Counted from the first letter of the stretch, positions 1 through 10,980 are shown. The stretch: 64,000 bases of DNA from Macrococcus hajekii (GCF_004359505.1 NZ_SCWE01000001.1:620001-684000); one strand, 5' to 3'. The notes: generated by a model from the sequence alone, not told the origin. Program-made: numbers and translations.

Positions 1-618
1 TGTTTCAGGGTTACCGAACATTACACCGATTTTCTCACGAACCTGATTGATGAAAATAGCAATTGTATTAGATTTAGCAATAGCTCCTGATAGCTTACGA
101 AGCGCTTGAGACATCAGACGTGCCTGCAGACCCATATGTGAGTCACCCATCTCGCCTTCAATCTCAGCTTTAGGTGTCAGGGCTGCCACTGAGTCAATAA
201 CGATGATATCAACTGCACCACTGCGGACAAATGCTTCTGCGATTTCAAGACCTTGTTCACCATGGTCCGGCTGTGATAAATAAAGATTTTCAGTATCTAC
301 ACCTAGATTCTTAGCATAGACTGGATCAAGCGCATGCTCTGCATCGATGAATGCTGCTACGCCACCTTGCGCCTGTACTTCAGCGATTGCATGAAGCGCG
401 ACAGTTGTTTTACCTGAACTTTCAGGACCGTAAATCTCGATGATACGACCTTTAGGATAACCGCCTACTCCAAGCGCATTATCAAGTGTGATTGAACCAC
501 TTGAAATCGTTGAAACATTGCGTGATGTGCTTTCACCCAGTTTCATGACTGCACCTTTACCGAATGATTTTTCCATATTTTTAATGACAGTATCTAAAGC
601 TTTTTGACGTTCACTCAA
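1..618 (-). CDS. recA: RecA recombinase, N-terminal 206 residues (runs off window)
   Basis: RecA catalyses ATP-dependent strand exchange and activates LexA self-cleavage in the SOS response. Only the first 206 residues are inside the window. They include the Walker A motif GPESSGKTT, the IDAEHALDP segment, and the VIDSVAAL Walker B strand followed by the MSQALRKLS region, all typical of RecA. The start is TTG at 618, preceded by AAGGAGG at ideal spacing; no nearby in-frame ATG fits better. The gene has its own promoter with a LexA-type box. The usual upstream neighbour cinA is missing, so pgsA lies directly before the recA promoter. Identification is secure. Confidence 0.97.
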   Translation of the reverse strand, partial: MSERQKALDTVIKNMEKSFGKGAVMKLGESTSRNVSTISSGSITLDNALGVGGYPKGRIIEIYGPESSGKTTVALHAIAEVQAQGGVAAFIDAEHALDPVYAKNLGVDTENLYLSQPDHGEQGLEIAEAFVRSGAVDIIVIDSVAALTPKAEIEGEMGDSHMGLQARLMSQALRKLSGAIAKSNTIAIFINQVREKIGVMFGNPET

Positions 619-680
619 ATATATATCCTCCTTAAACGTTGCCGTTTATTCGTTGTTTTATTGTTTACTTTACATCTCTT

Positions 681-731
681 ACTATACTGACTTTTGAATT
701 AAATAGCAAGCAAAAAGCAAACATCTGTTCG
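681..731 (-). promoter_or_regulatory. recA promoter with LexA (SOS) box
   Basis: On the minus strand TTGCTA (704-709) and TATAGT (681-686) are spaced by 17 bp. Just upstream, 718-731 reads CGAACAGATGTTTG on the minus strand, close to the Gram-positive LexA consensus CGAAC-N4-GTTCG. Position and match fit SOS control of recA. Confidence 0.75.
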
Positions 732-811
732 TATTTTTTAAAACCTGTTTTTGATGAAAATAGCTCTAAAATTGATGAAATTATAATGATGAACCTGCTA
801 TTCTTCATAAA

Positions 812-841
812 AAAAATAATAGGAAAAATTCCTATTATTTT
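812..841 (-). terminator. Intrinsic terminator of the pgsA operon
   Basis: The stem AATAATAGGAA/TTCCTATTATT is followed by a run of T on the minus strand. The stem includes the pgsA stop codon. It closes the ftsK-ymf-pgsA gene string before the recA promoter. Confidence 0.8.
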
Positions 842-1404
842 GATCCACGGAAGACATCTCGTCCATGATAGAAGTATTCGATTCCAGATAAAATGGTAAA
901 AAATACTGCTGCATACATCAGCCAGTAACCGAGATTCATACCGAATGGCTCAGCTAAAAGCAGCAAAATCATCGCTATCATAGTCACAGCTGTCTTAATC
1001 TTACCGAGTTGACCTGCAGCGGAAACAAATCCTTGTTCAATCTGAAGAAGTCTAAGCCCTGTTACCGCAAATTCACGCGCCACGATGATAATGGCCATCC
1101 ATGAAGGAATAACGTCTAATTCAACGAGTGCAATAAGACCTGAAGCTACAAGCAGTTTGTCTGCAAGGGGATCCAGAAACTTACCCATATTCGTGACCAG
1201 CTGCCATTTCCGTGCTAAATACCCATCTATCCAGTCGGTCAGTGAAGCAAATATGAAGATAAGTGCTGCAATAAACTGTTCCACTCGCATATCCATACTA
1301 TTTAGAAACTGCAGATGTCCCATATTAAAATCAGCAAGTAAAAAAACCAAAAATACAGGAATCAGCAGTACACGTGCTACTGTTATCTGATTAGGAATAT
1401 TCAA
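835..1404 (-). CDS. pgsA: CDP-diacylglycerol--glycerol-3-phosphate 3-phosphatidyltransferase
   Basis: PgsA makes phosphatidylglycerol phosphate, the first committed step of phosphatidylglycerol synthesis, in the cytoplasmic membrane. The protein (189 aa) has several hydrophobic segments and the full CDP-alcohol phosphotransferase signature: D60-G61, A64-R65, G74, D78 and D82. It starts 2 nt after the stop of the rodZ-like gene, so the two are translationally close and probably cotranscribed. The length is normal for the family. In most Firmicutes cinA follows; here only about 100 bp and the recA promoter region do. Confidence 0.96.
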   Translation of the reverse strand: MNIPNQITVARVLLIPVFLVFLLADFNMGHLQFLNSMDMRVEQFIAALIFIFASLTDWIDGYLARKWQLVTNMGKFLDPLADKLLVASGLIALVELDVIPSWMAIIIVAREFAVTGLRLLQIEQGFVSAAGQLGKIKTAVTMIAMILLLLAEPFGMNLGYWLMYAAVFFTILSGIEYFYHGRDVFRGSK

Positions 1405-1406
1405 AA

Positions 1407-2228
1407 TTATGCTCCTTTCTCTTTCATAATATTAAACTGATAAGTTCTTGTAATCAGTTGTTCTGCATCTTTCGGCACATCAACTTTTTGTCCATTTAAC
1501 GTTACAGTTAGTGACGGATCGTTGCCGGACATCAGTCTGAACGTCTTCACGTTCTTATTAATTTTCACTGTACGATCAGTGACGTTCTGAAATGTATAGC
1601 TTTTTTTCTGATCATCATCCAGCTGTATCCATGCAGGTACAGATGACTTAATTCTGATGCTGACCGGCTCATTAGTTTTGACGTCATAGTTGAGAACAGT
1701 ACCATCAAATGAGTGATAGTTCACTGTTGTAGCGGCAGGTTCTTTTGTTTGTTCCTTATTTTTCGCAACTGGTTTCGTTGTCGTCTCACTTTTAGATGCG
1801 ATATTGCGACTAGGATTGATAGATTCAGCTTCCCATTTCTCTTCAGCAGGAAATAGATAAACAGCAAAAAGCCACACTATTGTACAGAGCACTGTCACAA
1901 GGGCAATAAGCTTTATTAAGGGAAGTACGACTTCAGTATCCTGTGCAGTATGCGTCTTTAACGCTTTTTTTGCTTCTCTAGCCGATATTTTAGAGGTCGG
2001 CAGTTCTGCTTGATGTTCTTCTATCAATTTATCCCCGTTAAGATTAACACTGTCCGCATACTTTTTTACAAACCCTACTGCGTAGTCCGGATTAGGCAGT
2101 GATTCAAAGTCATTGTTCTCAATCATTGTAATATACTGTCGCTGGATTCTGATTCGCTGTTCCATATCCAGCAATGTCATACCGAGTGATTCGCGTTTGC
2201 TCTTTAAAATTTTACCAATCGGTTTCAT
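1407..2228 (-). CDS. RodZ-like helix-turn-helix membrane protein (YmfM family)
   Basis: This 273-aa protein has the RodZ layout: an N-terminal Xre-type helix-turn-helix (about residues 5-60), a charged linker, one transmembrane helix (about 102-126) and an extracytoplasmic C-terminal domain resembling DUF4115. RodZ proteins link the cell-shape machinery to the membrane; in cocci the role is less clear. It sits between the ymfK-like gene and pgsA, as ymfM does in Bacillus. The family call is firm; the cellular role is inferred. Confidence 0.88.
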   Translation of the reverse strand: MKPIGKILKSKRESLGMTLLDMEQRIRIQRQYITMIENNDFESLPNPDYAVGFVKKYADSVNLNGDKLIEEHQAELPTSKISAREAKKALKTHTAQDTEVVLPLIKLIALVTVLCTIVWLFAVYLFPAEEKWEAESINPSRNIASKSETTTKPVAKNKEQTKEPAATTVNYHSFDGTVLNYDVKTNEPVSIRIKSSVPAWIQLDDDQKKSYTFQNVTDRTVKINKNVKTFRLMSGNDPSLTVTLNGQKVDVPKDAEQLITRTYQFNIMKEKGA

Positions 2229-2241
2229 TTACTTACCTCCA

Positions 2242-3027
2242 CTACTCGAAGAAACCAAATCCCTCTGAATCAAACAAGTTATTTTTGTTCACTTGTTCAT
2301 AAGTGATCTCCTGGTCGTCTGTTTCACGCAGTTCAATAATATAATCAAAATCTTCAAGCGTGTATTCACTGTTGGCCACAAATAAATCTGGATGCTCAAT
2401 CACCTTCACTGCAGGCATCGCCATCACTTCCTTGACGAGTTGAAGGTGTTTCATATCCTGCTGCTTACTCGTCAGCGCACCGTCAATTATATATATATAG
2501 CTGCTGTCATATTCTCCTTTGAACAGAGAGCTTCTAACCGTCTGTTTAATCATAGTTGAGGATATGAATAGCCATTTCTTATGCGCACAGACACTGGCTG
2601 CAACGACTGATTCAGTCTTACCTACACGTGGCATTCCTCTGATTCCCAATAAACAGTGACTATTCTGCTTGAATAACTCAGCCATAAAATCAACCAGTAT
2701 ACCGAGATCCTGTCTGACAAAACGAAATGTTTTACGATCAGCTACATCACGCTGAATATAGCGTCCATGCCGGACAGCCAATCTATCCTGCAGAAGCGGC
2801 GTTCTAATCTTAATGATTCGCACTTCATCCAGTTCACGGACGATGTTCTCAAATCGAACCATCTTCTCGTAATTGTCGACCTTAAGCAGCATCCCTCGGC
2901 GTCCTGCATCAACCCCATTAATGGTAATAATACTGATGCCGAGCGTACCGAGCAAGCTAGAGATATCACCTAATAGACCCGGTCGATTCACTTTGATTTC
3001 ATATTCCAGATACCATTCCTTATCCAT
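2242..3027 (-). CDS. ymfK: DUF3388 family protein (YmfK-like)
   Basis: 261 aa. The N-terminus (about residues 5-75, VNRPGLLGDISSLLGTLGI) looks like an ACT-type ligand-binding domain. A later segment GIRGMPRVGKTES looks like a P-loop. This combination and the position between the ymfI and rodZ-like genes match the conserved but uncharacterised YmfK/DUF3388 family. The gene lies in a tight minus-strand run with gaps of 9 and 13 nt. No biochemical function can be assigned from the sequence. Confidence 0.85.
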   Translation of the reverse strand: MDKEWYLEYEIKVNRPGLLGDISSLLGTLGISIITINGVDAGRRGMLLKVDNYEKMVRFENIVRELDEVRIIKIRTPLLQDRLAVRHGRYIQRDVADRKTFRFVRQDLGILVDFMAELFKQNSHCLLGIRGMPRVGKTESVVAASVCAHKKWLFISSTMIKQTVRSSLFKGEYDSSYIYIIDGALTSKQQDMKHLQLVKEVMAMPAVKVIEHPDLFVANSEYTLEDFDYIIELRETDDQEITYEQVNKNNLFDSEGFGFFE

Positions 3028-3036
3028 ATTAGCCTC

Positions 3037-3726
3037 CTATATCAGCCAGCCACTATTTAACCTCAGAACCTGACCTGTCATATGCTGCGCTTTTTTATCC
3101 AGAAGATAATTGACTAAAAATGCGACCTCTTCGGGCTCAACAAGTTCACCTTGCGGTATTTCCTCCAGAATAGCTTCTGCATCCAGTGCATCCGTCATTC
3201 TTCCTCTTACAAGACCAGGTGTCACGGCATTGACTGTGATAGAACTTAACGCGAGTTCCTTCGCCAGAGACTTAATGAGTCCAAGCTGACCTGCTTTCAT
3301 CGTTGCATAAAGACTCTCCATGCTGGCACCTGTCTCACCCCATATTGAACTGATTACTATAATTCTACCATATTGCTTCTGCAGCAGACCAGGCATCATC
3401 CATTGATTGAGAAGAATCAAGCTTTTGAGGTGAATATAATACTGTGCGTCAATCTGCTGTGCGCTGAAGTCCTGAATTAAACCAAAGCTCTCGCATCCGG
3501 CAGCATAAATCATGCCGTCTAATCCATCAAATAGATTCGGTCTGTCAAATGGCTGACTTAAATCAGCCTGCCAGTATTCAACGCGATGACTATTAAAAAA
3601 TGCTTTCAATTCATCCAGATCAGAAGAATAATACTGACAGATAACTGAGTGGCCTTCAGCAAGTAAAGTAACAATAATCGCTCGACCGATATCTCCGCTT
3701 CCTCCTGTAACTAAATATTTAGCCAT
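3037..3726 (-). CDS. ymfI: SDR-family oxidoreductase, YmfI-like (probable EF-P-modification reductase)
   Basis: 229-aa short-chain dehydrogenase/reductase: N-terminal TGGSGDIGRAI nucleotide-binding motif, ISS catalytic serine segment, YATMK active-site Tyr-x3-Lys and a C-terminal MTGQVLRLNSGW typical of the family. In Bacillus subtilis YmfI reduces the 5-aminopentanone group on elongation factor P; that function is transferred here by synteny only. The gene overlaps the upstream ymfH by 8 nt, indicating translational coupling. Confidence 0.85.
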   Translation of the reverse strand: MAKYLVTGGSGDIGRAIIVTLLAEGHSVICQYYSSDLDELKAFFNSHRVEYWQADLSQPFDRPNLFDGLDGMIYAAGCESFGLIQDFSAQQIDAQYYIHLKSLILLNQWMMPGLLQKQYGRIIVISSIWGETGASMESLYATMKAGQLGLIKSLAKELALSSITVNAVTPGLVRGRMTDALDAEAILEEIPQGELVEPEEVAFLVNYLLDKKAQHMTGQVLRLNSGWLI

Positions 3727-4990
3727 TTGGAAGCAGCCTGCTATCTGTTACATGATCAATATTTATTGCATGTCTAAATGTATGGAGGGCATCTTCCAGA
3801 TTGATTTGATCCAGCACATTGACAATATCGAATAAAATAGCGCCATTGAAATAATATCTTGTGAACTGATTTGCAATGTATTCAAGAGAATTAAAACTCG
3901 CAATATATTCTCCTGTCGTCTGTTTAACAAGTCGTCTGAAGGCCTTCTCGTCAAGTTCTGTTTCTTTAAGTCGATTCAGAAGACGCTCTTTCAATTTATC
4001 GGGTTCATTCGTTGTTCCTGCAATCAGCATATGTGAAAAAGTAGGTTCAAGAACAAAACTATAGCCAAAAGAATCATCAATAAGTCCATCATTAAGCAGT
4101 TCATGATAAAAATCACTCTGTTCACCGAAAAGAAGCTCCATTATAAACATCATCTCAAACTCGGTCTGAATCAGTGGATGATTCATGTGATGACAGTCAC
4201 TTTTAATGCCCAGCATCAGTTTAGGGCGTGAGACATCAGAAGGTGATGTTACTTCATGAGCCTTGACTGATGCGGGTTCATCTATTTCCTTTAGAACAGG
4301 TTGATATTGTTCTGTGTATGCAGTGAACTGATGTGCTTCAATAAAGGCTGTAATCTGTTCAGGATCGACATGCCCCACAATGAACATGACCATATTCTCA
4401 GGGCGATAGAACGTATAGTAACAATCATAAAGCGTATCTGCTGTTACCTCACTGATGGAGTTTAAAGTACCGGCAATATCCTGTCTTACTGGATGCTGAT
4501 GATACATGCCTTGTAAGGTCTGATAATACAATCTGTAGTTCGGCTGTTCCTGGTACATTTTAATTTCTTCAGCGATAATACCGATTTCTTTTTGTACTGA
4601 TTCAGCTGAAAAATAAGGTTTCTGAACCATCTCCAACAGCAGACGAATATTTTCCTCAACATGATCGACAGCGGTGAATAAATAGCTTGTGCGGTCGTAT
4701 GAAGTGAATGCATTGACGGAGGCACCTTGCTCAGAAAACATATTAAACATATCACCCGCTTCCTTTTCGAACATTTTATGTTCAAGGAAGTGAGCGATTC
4801 CTTCCGGTGTATGATGAAGTTTATCTTCACCGTATGGCACAAAATCTGTATGTAAAGAACCGTATTTTGTCGTCAATGTTACATAAGTTTTTTGAAAACC
4901 TGGCTTAGGTATGACAAATAGCTTCAAACCATTTTGAAGTGTCGATTCATATAATGTCTCATCTATTTCAGCATAATATTTTTTCTTCAT
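3719..4990 (-). CDS. ymfH: M16-family zinc peptidase, YmfH-like (HxxEH intact)
   Basis: 423-aa M16 metallopeptidase homologue. The inverted zinc motif H67-F-L-E70-H71 is intact, so this is the catalytic-type member of the pair. The N-terminal M16 domain is followed by a second inactive-type domain, as usual. It overlaps ymfF by 4 nt and ymfI by 8 nt. Pairing of an active and a motif-less M16 subunit suggests a heteromeric peptidase; the substrate is unknown. Confidence 0.88.
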   Translation of the reverse strand: MKKKYYAEIDETLYESTLQNGLKLFVIPKPGFQKTYVTLTTKYGSLHTDFVPYGEDKLHHTPEGIAHFLEHKMFEKEAGDMFNMFSEQGASVNAFTSYDRTSYLFTAVDHVEENIRLLLEMVQKPYFSAESVQKEIGIIAEEIKMYQEQPNYRLYYQTLQGMYHQHPVRQDIAGTLNSISEVTADTLYDCYYTFYRPENMVMFIVGHVDPEQITAFIEAHQFTAYTEQYQPVLKEIDEPASVKAHEVTSPSDVSRPKLMLGIKSDCHHMNHPLIQTEFEMMFIMELLFGEQSDFYHELLNDGLIDDSFGYSFVLEPTFSHMLIAGTTNEPDKLKERLLNRLKETELDEKAFRRLVKQTTGEYIASFNSLEYIANQFTRYYFNGAILFDIVNVLDQINLEDALHTFRHAINIDHVTDSRLLPNG

Positions 4991-6216
4991 GCTTTCACCT
5001 CTTCTGCCAGACAGTATATAGTCTGAACATTTACTTCATTCGCTATCTGCATGACATCTTGTTTCGTGACTGATTCAATCCCTTTTATCCAGTCATCAGT
5101 TGTCAAAACAGTCGCATCAAATGTTGAAGCATAACTCTGTTCTATCCAGCCTCGCGGACGATCCAGGTTCTCTTTGCGGTGACTGACCAGCATCTTCTTG
5201 GCTGTTGACAGTAAGCCTGTTGAAAAATCACCTTTTTTAATCAAGTCCAGCTGTTCAAGAATCGTATCGACGGTTTCTTTATATGTTACATTCTGTACGC
5301 CGGCAATGACATACATCAGACCGAGACGAGCATCAATCTGTGAATGAATCTGATACGCTAAACTTAATTTTTCGCGTACATTCATAAATAAGAGACTAGT
5401 CGCATCACCCCCGTACATCTGATTCATCACTATAAAGCTGAAGTATTCAGGTGTGGCATAAGTGACAGGCACTGTCATGCCCATATTGATTCTAGCTTGT
5501 GAAGTCGTCGCGTGTTCTGTCACAAATGAAGGATTAGACTTCACTGGTAGATCGAGTGTATGCAGCTTTATAGACTGCTGTGAAAAATTAAATTTCTCTT
5601 CTAATGATCGTCGCACTGTATCGTCAATATCACCGATGACATAGAGAGACTTCTCATCCTGCTCAAGCATAGAACGGTATGCTTGGTAAAGCTTGTGCGG
5701 AGTCACGTCAATCAATCGGTCAGCAAACCCAATACTCGGGAAGCGGTAGCTCTGACCTGCAAACATTTCCTGCAGCATACTCTGAAAACTTGCCTGTGCC
5801 TTATTATCCTTGATATGGTCGAATCGGGCAGCAAGCAGTTGTTTCTCCTGCGTCACTTTCTGGTCGTCAAATGCCTGATTCTGTAAATAAGGACGCCAGA
5901 CAGCATCAGCGAGTAGCTGTGAACAACGATCAAATAATTGTTCGTCAATATACTTATCATTGATAAATTCAATGCTGATGGTGATGATATGCGCTGTCTT
6001 CTGTTTTGAGACATAACTCGACAAATGGGCGCCGTATAAGTCAGATAAATAATCATACAGACTTTGTTCAGTCGGAAAATCGGCAGTCGATTTCGTTAAA
6101 ATTTTAGATAATAGTGCTCGTTCTGTTATTGTTTTATCGTCAATAGGTGCCTTGAATTTCAGCGCTATGGTCACCGTCTTGAACTTGTTCTCATTTTTGA
6201 TATGTATAGGTATCAT
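4987..6216 (-). CDS. ymfF: M16-family peptidase homologue lacking the HxxEH motif, YmfF-like
   Basis: 409 aa with overall M16 similarity (for example the region around YVIGDIDD and VREKLSLAYQIHS). No HxxEH motif is seen near the N-terminus, so it is probably a non-catalytic partner. It directly precedes ymfH with a 4-nt overlap. The same active/inactive arrangement is conserved in Bacillus. Its role as a partner subunit is inferred from this pairing. Confidence 0.86.
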   Translation of the reverse strand: MIPIHIKNENKFKTVTIALKFKAPIDDKTITERALLSKILTKSTADFPTEQSLYDYLSDLYGAHLSSYVSKQKTAHIITISIEFINDKYIDEQLFDRCSQLLADAVWRPYLQNQAFDDQKVTQEKQLLAARFDHIKDNKAQASFQSMLQEMFAGQSYRFPSIGFADRLIDVTPHKLYQAYRSMLEQDEKSLYVIGDIDDTVRRSLEEKFNFSQQSIKLHTLDLPVKSNPSFVTEHATTSQARINMGMTVPVTYATPEYFSFIVMNQMYGGDATSLLFMNVREKLSLAYQIHSQIDARLGLMYVIAGVQNVTYKETVDTILEQLDLIKKGDFSTGLLSTAKKMLVSHRKENLDRPRGWIEQSYASTFDATVLTTDDWIKGIESVTKQDVMQIANEVNVQTIYCLAEEVKA

Positions 6217-6220
6217 AAAA

Positions 6221-6934
6221 TCACTTCATCTCTCGCTTAATTTGAAATTTAATCTGACTGGATTTGAAATAGTTAAGTGAATATAGGACAGGACGACCTG
6301 CACTATTTTGATGTATCTGGCGCACCAGTACAAGACTTTCTTCTGGAGAACATTCCAGCATATTCGAAATATGAGGTTCATAACTGATTGACTCGATTTC
6401 ACAGATTGCAGATTTAATCTGAAAATCAGGCTTATCCTTCAGCACTTCAAATAAGGATAACTGGCCATTTGCACATTCTATAATCAGTGAATCATCCACT
6501 ATTTTATCGAGGCAGTAAGCTATAGGAGCACCATTTGCAGTCCGCATTCTCTCCAGAACAATGATATGACGATCATCTTCTACTTCAAGTATTCTTTTAT
6601 CATCGATTGAGGGAATCTCTGGATCCTGACTGATGATGATTGATCCTGCTGTATATCCCTTTTCTTCAATCATCGTCGTAATACTCTTTAAATTATCAAC
6701 AGGATAGAAAAATGTAGGTTCATGCTTAATAAAATAACCTTCATGAAAGCGTTCTGTCACGATCTGTTCAGTCACTAATTCCTGCAGTGCATTTTCAACA
6801 TCATCCTGAACGACATGTAATGTACGAGACATGTCATAAATACTCGGTAACGGTTCATCCTTTTTAAATGTACCGTTCTGAATTCGTGCGATGATCCAGT
6901 CCTTAATTGTTACAATTGATTGTTCAACAGACAT
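6221..6934 (-). CDS. GntR/HutC-type transcriptional regulator (YmfC-like)
   Basis: 237 aa. The N-terminal winged helix (about residues 5-70, containing GTFKKDEPLPSIYDMSRTL) is of GntR type, and the C-terminus resembles a UTRA effector domain. Its ATG overlaps the ftsK stop codon as TAATG, with GGAGG inside the end of ftsK, so translation is coupled. In Bacillus ymfC holds the same place after spoIIIE. The effector and target genes cannot be read from the sequence; autoregulation of the ymf cluster is possible. Confidence 0.85.
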   Translation of the reverse strand: MSVEQSIVTIKDWIIARIQNGTFKKDEPLPSIYDMSRTLHVVQDDVENALQELVTEQIVTERFHEGYFIKHEPTFFYPVDNLKSITTMIEEKGYTAGSIIISQDPEIPSIDDKRILEVEDDRHIIVLERMRTANGAPIAYCLDKIVDDSLIIECANGQLSLFEVLKDKPDFQIKSAICEIESISYEPHISNMLECSPEESLVLVRQIHQNSAGRPVLYSLNYFKSSQIKFQIKREMK

Positions 6935-9168
6935 TATTGTCCTCCTTCTTCCGGATTGATAAGCACTTGTCTTGGTTTACTCCCTTGAGCGGGTCCAATA
7001 ATCTGATTCGCTTCTAAATCATCCACCAGTCTTGCAGCTCTATTATAGCCTATTCTGAATTGTCGCTGTAACAGAGATGCACTCGCCTTCTGTTCTCTGA
7101 CCACGAAATCCAGTGCATCGAAATAGAGCTGATCATCTGATGGTGAATCTGTGGCCACTGTTTCCTCCGGCTCCATTTCTTTTATATAGTTCGCTGACTG
7201 CTGCTGCGTTACATAGTCAACCACTGCCTCCACTTCATTATCTGATAAAAAAGCACCTTGAATACGTGTCGGCTTCGACTGGCCGGCTGGCAGAAACAGC
7301 ATATCTCCTCGTCCGAGCAGCTTCTCAGCACCTTGAGTGTCGAGAATCGTTCTCGAATCCACTTGCGAGCTGACTGCAAATGCAATGCGGGAGGGGATAT
7401 TTGCTTTGATTAATCCGGTAATGACATCGACAGACGGACGCTGCGTAGCAATAATCAGATGAATACCTGCAGCACGTGCCATCTGAGCAATACGCATAAT
7501 GGCACTTTCCACATCTTTACTGGCTACCATCATTAAGTCCGCCAGTTCATCCACAATCACTACGATGTAAGGCAAGAGCGCATTCTTCTCCTCCAGTTCA
7601 TCGTTCTGTCTTTTCAAGTACTGGTTGTAACCTTCGATGTTCCGCGTACCCGTATGACTGAAAAGATCGTAACGCCGTTCCATCTCACCTACAATTTTCT
7701 GCAAAGCCTGACTCGCCTTCTGAGGATTGGTTACTACAGGCGTCAGCAGATGAGGAATGCCATTATAGACATTCAGTTCAACCATCTTAGGGTCTATCAT
7801 CATCAGCTTCACTTCATGTGGCTTAGCATTCATCAGGATGCTTGTGATAATACCATTGATACAGACGGATTTACCACTACCTGTTGAACCTGCCACTAGA
7901 AGATGGGGCATCTTATTCAGTTCAGCAGTGATAGCTTCTCCTGAAATATTACGACCAAGCACTACTTTAAGCTTATTTGATGTAACAGGCTCCTCTTCCA
8001 GCACCTCTCTTAACGTCACCATAGAAGTAGAGCTGTTCGGCACTTCAATCCCTACAGCAGATTTGCCGGGTATTGGCGCCTCTATTCTGATATCCTTTGC
8101 TGCCAGTGCCAGTGCAATATCATTGGACAAATTGACAATCCGGCTCACTTTGACGCCGAGTGCCGGATGGACTTCGTACTGTGTGACTGCCGGCCCAATT
8201 CTGATCTGACTGACTTTAGCATCGACGCCAAAATTTCTTAAAGTATTTTCAAGCAGCTGTCCTCGCTGTTTAACTGTCTTCATATCCGATTTTACTGATT
8301 GCTTCGGACTATCGAGCAGACTGATAGGCGGCAACTGGTAATTGGAATCTTCATCCGTGAAGGTATTCTCATTTTCTGCTGCAGGTTCGGCTTCTTCGAG
8401 TAATTCGGGTTCAGTTGACTCAATATCTCGTTCATCACTTGTTAACCTTTCACTTTTAGCGCTGAAGTCCTGCGGTTCAACTGCATATTCATCGGGTTCA
8501 GGCGCACTGATCGGTTCCGGTGTTATATCAGTCAGTTCACTGACATCTTTTGGTTGTCGTCGTTCTCGAGTGGACCATTTTTCTTTAAGATCTGAAGCCA
8601 ATTTCATCAGATACATGAAGACAGTCTTTGCTTCCTGTCTGACTGATCGGCCTGTAATCAGAATGCCGGCTATACCAAACAAAATGAGCGTTACGACAAT
8701 ACTGCCAATTGGGCTGATCAGTGTTGATAGAACAGACTCGATGTAGTAACCGGCTCCGCCGCCGCCATGAAAATGTAAATGTGAGTCTGATTCATGCTCA
8801 AATATCGAATTAAATGAGGGTTTATGCTTACTGCCTGCCAGTCGACTGCCGAGTTCAAGAAGCAGACATAAGGCAATCTGAATGGTTAACCAGCCCAGCA
8901 GTCGTCTGTTAAAAGGCATCATCTTCTGATTGACCGTGAAATAGATAATAGTCAGGAAAATAAACAAATATGTAAAGTAGCGGGCACTACCAGTGAACAT
9001 GATCATCAGACAATCTATTCCGAGACCGATCAATCCGAACTGAAAAAGGCCCAGTACTAAAAGGCCCAGCAGGACAAGCGCTATCAGATAAATATAGGGC
9101 TGCTGTTCAGACTTCTTTCTTGTTTTTCGTTTAGATTTAGTTTTAGGCTTCTTTTTTGCGATTGCCAT
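6934..9168 (-). CDS. FtsK/SpoIIIE-family DNA translocase
   Basis: Membrane-anchored ATP-driven DNA pump for moving chromosome ends through the closing septum. The protein has four to five N-terminal hydrophobic segments, an acidic linker, the motor domain with Walker A GSTGSGKS and Walker [11 protein letters not shown], and a C-terminal gamma winged-helix domain ([16 protein letters not shown]) that reads orienting DNA sequences. I place the start at the ATG at 9168 because the longer reading from GTG 9177 begins inside the Shine-Dalgarno GAGGTG. At 744 aa it matches the shorter SpoIIIE/FtsK type. The staphylococcal equivalent could be called ftsK or spoIIIE. Confidence 0.93.
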   Translation of the reverse strand: MAIAKKKPKTKSKRKTRKKSEQQPYIYLIALVLLGLLVLGLFQFGLIGLGIDCLMIMFTGSARYFTYLFIFLTIIYFTVNQKMMPFNRRLLGWLTIQIALCLLLELGSRLAGSKHKPSFNSIFEHESDSHLHFHGGGGAGYYIESVLSTLISPIGSIVVTLILFGIAGILITGRSVRQEAKTVFMYLMKLASDLKEKWSTRERRQPKDVSELTDITPEPISAPEPDEYAVEPQDFSAKSERLTSDERDIESTEPELLEEAEPAAENENTFTDEDSNYQLPPISLLDSPKQSVKSDMKTVKQRGQLLENTLRNFGVDAKVSQIRIGPAVTQYEVHPALGVKVSRIVNLSNDIALALAAKDIRIEAPIPGKSAVGIEVPNSSTSMVTLREVLEEEPVTSNKLKVVLGRNISGEAITAELNKMPHLLVAGSTGSGKSVCINGIITSILMNAKPHEVKLMMIDPKMVELNVYNGIPHLLTPVVTNPQKASQALQKIVGEMERRYDLFSHTGTRNIEGYNQYLKRQNDELEEKNALLPYIVVIVDELADLMMVASKDVESAIMRIAQMARAAGIHLIIATQRPSVDVITGLIKANIPSRIAFAVSSQVDSRTILDTQGAEKLLGRGDMLFLPAGQSKPTRIQGAFLSDNEVEAVVDYVTQQQSANYIKEMEPEETVATDSPSDDQLYFDALDFVVREQKASASLLQRQFRIGYNRAARLVDDLEANQIIGPAQGSKPRQVLINPEEGGQ

Positions 9169-9180
9169 GTCCTTCACCTC

Positions 9181-9219
9181 GTTAAAACTAAATAAACAAG
9201 CTTAGAAAGCTTGTTTATT
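9181..9219 (-). terminator. Hairpin terminator after rnjB
   Basis: A 13-bp perfect stem AATAAACAAGCTT/AAGCTTGTTTATT (9191-9203 and 9207-9219) follows the rnjB stop. The T-tract after it is weak, so some read-through into ftsK is possible. Confidence 0.55.
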
Positions 9220-9230
9220 GTTATTAGTAT

Positions 9231-10904
9231 TTAGATTTCAGAGATAACCGGAATAATCATCGGTCTTCTCTTCGTTGAATCATACAGGAACTTACCTAAC
9301 TTATCGCGCATATCCTGCTTAATTTCAGACCATTCAATTCGGTTCTGCATTAAGCCCTCTTCCACGATAGCACGGACCTTATCTTCTGCTTCTTTCAACA
9401 GTTCTTCGCTTTCACGTACATAAACGAAACCGCGTGATTGTATCTGTGGTCCAGCAACAATCCGTTTTGATTTTGCATCAAGTGTTACAACTGCAATAAA
9501 GATCCCATCTTCAGCGAGCAAGCGACGGTCACGCAGTACGATATTACCGACATCTCCGACACCGATACCATCAATGAGGACATTACCTGCGATTACTTTT
9601 TCATTTGCACGCATCTCTTCACCATCAAACGTCACAACATCTCCTTTTTCAAGCAAGAAGATATGTTCAGGTAAAACGCCTGTCTCAGCAGCGAGTTTAG
9701 CATGGGCAATCTGCATTTTAAACTCACCTTGAACTGGAATGAAGTATTTAGGCTGCATAAAGTTCAGCATCATCTTGAGTTCTTCCATACAACCGTGACC
9801 TGAAGCATGAATTTTTTTATCCGGTGAGATAACCTGTGCACCGGCCTTAACGAGGTGATTAATGGTAGAACCAAGAATCACTTCCATACCAGATGAAGGT
9901 GTTGTCGTTATAAAGACAGTATCGCCTTCTTCAATATTCATGATATTATGACGCTGCTGCGCCATCAGACCAAGTGCTTCAATCGGCTCACCTTGTGCCC
10001 CCGTTGAAATAACAACGAGTTCATTTTTAGGATATTTTGCCACATCCTTAATCGGAATGAGCAGCTGCTCAGGAATATTAAAGTAACCCATTTTTCGGGC
10101 AATATTGAATGAGCTTTCAAGAGACTTACCCAGGAATGTCACTTTGCGATTATTTTTCGCAGCCGCATTGATAACCTGCTGAATGCGAATAAAATTAGAA
10201 GCATAGCATGAAATAATGATACGACCCTTCGCGCGTGCAAATTCATCACTGATATGACTTTCAATAACGTTCTCAGGCGTATTATAACCCGGCTTTTCTG
10301 CTTCAGTAGAGTCACTGATCAGTGCAAGAACGCCTGACTGTCCAAGAGCAGTCATCTTATTGATATCCGGCTGGTAAGCACCTGTAACGCTCTGGTCAAA
10401 TTTAAATTCACCTGTATAGACGATGGCGCCATGTGAAGTCTGGACGCTGATACCGAGCGCATCCGGAATGCTGTGTGTCGTGTTGAAGAAAGTGACATTT
10501 ACACCCTTAAAGCGCATAACTGACTCATTGTTGACAGTATAGTATTTAATTTTTTTGTCGAGTTTAACGTCTTTCATCTGATCTTTAACGAGCGCCAGTG
10601 TCAGTCGTGACCCGTAAATCGGCACATCTAATTTTGGCATGATATATTTAAGTGCACCAATTGCATCCAGATGTCCGTGAGATAAGAAAATCCCTTTAAG
10701 ACGATGCTTATTTTCTACTACATACTGAATATCAGGTATTACAACATCAATGCCCAGCATCTCATCTTCCGGGAACATCAATCCTGCATCCAGCATAAAC
10801 ATTTCATCGTCCACTTCGACGATATACATATTTTTCGCGATTTCTCCTACGCCACCCAGAGGGGTGATTTTAATGTGCTTATTTTCTTTTTTTACTAAAT
10901 TCAA
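9231..10904 (-). CDS. rnjB: Ribonuclease J2
   Basis: 557-aa metallo-beta-lactamase/beta-CASP ribonuclease of the RNase J family, part of the RNA degradosome. The metal motif reads H76-G-H78-L-D80-A81 instead of the HxHxDH of RNase J1; this degeneration is typical of RNase J2, which mainly assists RNase J1. Other family motifs include [10 protein letters not shown] and the C-terminal [12 protein letters not shown]. The start is TTG at 10904 behind AGGAGG. The gene has its own promoter and a downstream hairpin. The neighbouring pnpA gene also encodes an RNA-decay enzyme. Confidence 0.93.
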   Translation of the reverse strand: MNLVKKENKHIKITPLGGVGEIAKNMYIVEVDDEMFMLDAGLMFPEDEMLGIDVVIPDIQYVVENKHRLKGIFLSHGHLDAIGALKYIMPKLDVPIYGSRLTLALVKDQMKDVKLDKKIKYYTVNNESVMRFKGVNVTFFNTTHSIPDALGISVQTSHGAIVYTGEFKFDQSVTGAYQPDINKMTALGQSGVLALISDSTEAEKPGYNTPENVIESHISDEFARAKGRIIISCYASNFIRIQQVINAAAKNNRKVTFLGKSLESSFNIARKMGYFNIPEQLLIPIKDVAKYPKNELVVISTGAQGEPIEALGLMAQQRHNIMNIEEGDTVFITTTPSSGMEVILGSTINHLVKAGAQVISPDKKIHASGHGCMEELKMMLNFMQPKYFIPVQGEFKMQIAHAKLAAETGVLPEHIFLLEKGDVVTFDGEEMRANEKVIAGNVLIDGIGVGDVGNIVLRDRRLLAEDGIFIAVVTLDAKSKRIVAGPQIQSRGFVYVRESEELLKEAEDKVRAIVEEGLMQNRIEWSEIKQDMRDKLGKFLYDSTKRRPMIIPVISEI

Positions 10905-10950
10905 AATAGTTCCTCCTAAAATTCTTTCCCGTTCAATCCATATTGATTCT

Positions 10951-10980
10951 ATTATAAGCTATTTGAAACCCATAACACAA
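10951..10980 (-). promoter_or_regulatory. Promoter of rnjB
   Basis: The minus strand reads TTGTGT (10975-10980), an 18-bp spacer and TATAAT (10951-10956), about 45 bp before the rnjB start. It directly follows the upstream gene's terminator. Confidence 0.6.

Noticed and set aside
639-899. Plus-strand ORF across the recA promoter and pgsA end
   Set aside because: It overlaps a promoter, a terminator and a well-supported gene on the other strand.
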